Part shown: piece by piece, positions 60,870-62,903 of the stretch
Layout of the letters: each line of letters opens with the position of its first letter
Position numbering within the stretch: position 1 is the stretch's first letter
Assembly: GCA_964354365.1 (NCBI GenBank)
Contig: CAYGZM010000006.1
Location: 1 to 62,903 of the forward strand
Source of the DNA: CAYGZM01 sp964354365
GTDB lineage: Bacteria > Planctomycetota > Phycisphaerae > Sedimentisphaerales > Anaerobacaceae
Length of the DNA: 62,903 nucleotides
Reading direction: 5' to 3'
Program-made: the position numbers and the translations under genes
Notes under the pieces: generated by a model
The model's database searches: none
What the model was told of the DNA's origin: nothing
Seen by the model: the letters and a program-made list of their open reading frames with translations, nothing else

Positions 60870-62684
60870 TCAATCCTGTTCGTCCGTCTTTTCTTCGATA
60901 ACGTGCGAGTGTTTTTGCACCCGCAGGTTGAGCTCGTCGAGCTGTTTTTGTTCAACCTCGCTGGGTGCTTCGGTCAGGAGGCATTGACCTCGCTGGGTTT
61001 TGGGGAAAGCGATGACGTCCCTGATATTATCCGTGCCGGTGAGCAGCATAACGAGCCTGTCGAGGCCGAAGGCTATTCCGCCGTGCGGCGGTGCGCCGTA
61101 TTCGAGGGCCTTGAGGAAAAAGCCGAACCGCAGTTGGGCCTGCTTCCTTGAGATATTGAGCAGGTCAAAGACCTTCTGCTGGACTTTTGGGTTGTGGATA
61201 CGAATGCTTCCGCCGCCTATTTCCGAGCCGTTAACGACAATGTCGTAGGCCTGAGAGCGGATGTGGGCGGGGTCGGTTTCGAGCTTGCCGAGGTCCTCTT
61301 CAACGGGACGAGTGAATGGGTGGTGCAGCGAGTCGTAGCGTTTCTCGTCTTCGTTCCACTCAAACAGCGGGAAGTCCACCACCCAGACAAACTCGAATCT
61401 CTTTGGATCATAGAGTTTCAGCTCGCGGGCAACTTTGCAGCGCAGGGGGGCCAGCGCCTTATTGGCGGCTGCTTCGCTGCCGGCGACGAACAGCAAGAGG
61501 TCTCCATCCTTCGCGTCGAATCGCTGCAATAGCTGCTGCTGCAATCCGGGGCTGAAGAACTTGGCGAGTCCGCCGATAAGAGCGGTGGCGTTGTTTTCCC
61601 GCTTAACCTTGAACCAGGCGAGTCCTTTTGCGCCGTAGTCGGCGACGAAATTTGTAAGGGTTTTTTCGATATCGCTTCTGGAGTATTTCTCGCCTGCCGG
61701 GGCGCAGAGGCCCTTGACTACTCCGCCGTTTTCGATGGTGGATGTGAACACCTTGAAGGTGCTTTGCCTGGCAAGGTCGCTTATGTCTTTGAGCTTCATA
61801 TCGAATCGCAGGTCGGGCCTGTCGATTCCATAATCGGCCATCGCCTGCTGGTACGTCAGCCGGCGAATGGGGACCTGTACGTCTATGCCGAGGACCTCTT
61901 TCCAGACCCGCGCCACCATGTTCTCGTGAACGGCGATAACGTCATTGGTATCGACGAAGCTCATTTCGACATCGATTTGGGTGAACTCGGCCTGGCGGTC
62001 GGCCCGCGGGTCCTCATCGCGAAAACAACGCACTATCTGGAAGTATTTCTCGATGCCGCCGACCATCAGGATCTGTTTGAAGAGCTGCGGCGACTGGGGC
62101 AGGGCGTAGAAGCTGTTCGGGACGAGCCTGCTTGGCACGAGGAAATCTCTTGCGCCTTCCGGGGTGCTCTTGGCCAGCATCGGCGTTTCGATTTCCCAGA
62201 AGCCCAATTTGTCGAAGTAGTCGCGGACAAGGGTGGTGACTTTGTGGCGTATTTTGAGCCTCTGCTGCATTTCGGGCCTTCGCAGGTCGATATAACGGCT
62301 GGTCAGCCGGATTTCCTCGTTGGTTTTCTCCGCCTCGGTAATCTCAAAGGGCGGGGTTTTGGCGGCATTGAGAATCTGCAGCTCTTCAACCAGGACCTCT
62401 ATCTGGCCGGTTGCCAGCTTGGGATTTTCGAGTCCCTCGCCGCGAGGCCGGACCATCCCATGCGCAGCGACAACCCACTCGCAGCGAACGGTCCGCGCCA
62501 GCTTGTGCACGTCCGGCTGGCTTTCCGGATTGAAGACAAGCTGCGTGAGGCCTTCTCTGTCCCGCAAGTCGAAGAAGACCAGGTTGCCGTGATCACGATA
62601 AGATTGCACCCACCCGGCAAGTGTCACCTGCCTGCCGGCGTCATCCAGCCGAAGCTGCCCACAATTATGCGTTCTTTTGAGCAT
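60870..62684 (-). CDS. aspS: aspartyl-tRNA synthetase
   Basis: This class II synthetase charges tRNA-Asp (or, in the nondiscriminating form, also tRNA-Asn). The 604-aa product has the OB-fold anticodon domain, QSPQLFKQILMVGG, FRDEDPRADRQAEFTQIDVEMSF (motif 2), the bacterial GAD insert and the C-terminal motif 3 GIAFGLDRLVMLLTG. Which tRNA specificity it has cannot be read directly. The histidine kinase gene follows 90 bases downstream. Confidence 0.96.
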   Translation of the reverse strand: MLKRTHNCGQLRLDDAGRQVTLAGWVQSYRDHGNLVFFDLRDREGLTQLVFNPESQPDVHKLARTVRCEWVVAAHGMVRPRGEGLENPKLATGQIEVLVEELQILNAAKTPPFEITEAEKTNEEIRLTSRYIDLRRPEMQQRLKIRHKVTTLVRDYFDKLGFWEIETPMLAKSTPEGARDFLVPSRLVPNSFYALPQSPQLFKQILMVGGIEKYFQIVRCFRDEDPRADRQAEFTQIDVEMSFVDTNDVIAVHENMVARVWKEVLGIDVQVPIRRLTYQQAMADYGIDRPDLRFDMKLKDISDLARQSTFKVFTSTIENGGVVKGLCAPAGEKYSRSDIEKTLTNFVADYGAKGLAWFKVKRENNATALIGGLAKFFSPGLQQQLLQRFDAKDGDLLLFVAGSEAAANKALAPLRCKVARELKLYDPKRFEFVWVVDFPLFEWNEDEKRYDSLHHPFTRPVEEDLGKLETDPAHIRSQAYDIVVNGSEIGGGSIRIHNPKVQQKVFDLLNISRKQAQLRFGFFLKALEYGAPPHGGIAFGLDRLVMLLTGTDNIRDVIAFPKTQRGQCLLTEAPSEVEQKQLDELNLRVQKHSHVIEEKTDEQD

Positions 62685-62737
62685 CCGAAAGTCTCGCTAA
62701 AGAGCACCTATAAACAAAGTAGCGTTAACTGCGCATC

Positions 62738-62766
62738 AGAGTACTCTGTTTGCACGCTTTCGTCAA
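62738..62766 (-). promoter_or_regulatory. aspS promoter candidate
   Basis: On the minus strand: TTGACG, 17-base spacer, TACTCT. The -10 overlaps the perfect palindrome CAGAGTACTCTG at 62737-62748. No gene was seen in 62767-62903. Confidence 0.4.
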
Positions 62767-62903
62767 TAACGGCGCTGTTAGTATGTTGTAAAAGATTGGC
62801 GGACATAGTGCGGTTTAGCCATTTGCTATGCGGTGAAAAGCCCATAGAAAACCGTTTCAATTAATTCTCTAACTCGTGGCGAAAACCTCAAGTTGGGTGA
62901 AAT

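Noticed and set aside
61764..62864. 366-codon plus-strand frame
   Set aside because: It is antisense to aspS, whose class II motifs are complete. No ribosome site or recognisable motif.
1..62903. CRISPR arrays, tRNA or rRNA genes, transposases
   Set aside because: No regularly spaced direct repeats, no T-loop/acceptor pattern in the intergenic regions and no transposase motifs were seen; all repeats found are short palindromic or tandem elements.

Overview
The window looks like bacterial chromosome from a Planctomycetota-type organism, most likely the Phycisphaerae/Sedimentisphaerales side. This is inferred from a pair of prepilin-headed proteins with the N-terminus typical of that group, a PEP-CTERM protein with HAF repeats, McsA/McsB without neighbouring ctsR/clpC, secreted TPR, beta-propeller and S55-peptidase proteins, LptB (an outer membrane), and intergenic regions full of small palindromic repeats. 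No rRNA, tRNA, CRISPR array, prophage or transposase was seen. Nearly all genes are chromosomal core or lineage-type genes.

Layout. 0.2-7.4 kb: lipoprotein, TauE/SafE exporter, pcm, recG, ktrB-ktrA. 7.5-16.4 kb: rluD-type pseudouridine synthase and a YfgM-like protein (minus strand); S55 peptidase, secreted propeller protein and fumarase alpha subunit (plus); two prepilin-like genes (minus). 16.9-19.6 kb: rsmA, pdxA, ribE (minus). 19.7-25 kb: a membrane protein, a thymidylate synthase, a PpiC-type isomerase, an unidentified structured RNA gene with its own promoter-like and terminator signals, nrdR, an ATP-cone gene and miaA. 25-34 kb: ispA, dxs, nadK, a secreted TPR protein and a DinG-like helicase. 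34-37.5 kb: PEP-CTERM/HAF protein, dnaA and a candidate oriC. 37.5-48.3 kb: S9 peptidase, SEC-C protein, coaD, a PTPS (QueD/PTPS-III-like), mcsA-mcsB, a carboxypeptidase-regulatory-like protein, dnaK. 48.3-54.2 kb (minus): esterase, mnmE, yidC, metallophosphoesterase. 54.4-58.3 kb: lptB-def-fmt-rsmB. 58.3-62.9 kb: repeats, a haem-type sensor histidine kinase and aspS.

Themes. Translation quality and tRNA/rRNA modification dominate (rsmA, miaA, mnmE, rsmB, fmt, def, aspS, rluD). Nucleotide supply (thyA-like, nrdR, ATP-cone), isoprenoid start (ispA, dxs) and proteostasis (mcsAB, dnaK, PpiC, pcm) also cluster. The most distinctive layer is a set of small repeat families that reach into genes: one supplies the likely mnmE start codon, one supplies a stop codon, one rewrites the PdxA C-terminus, and a 21-bp family is inserted in frame in both MiaA and RsmB. 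The best candidate for something undescribed is the roughly 245-nt RNA gene at about 22.31-22.55 kb.
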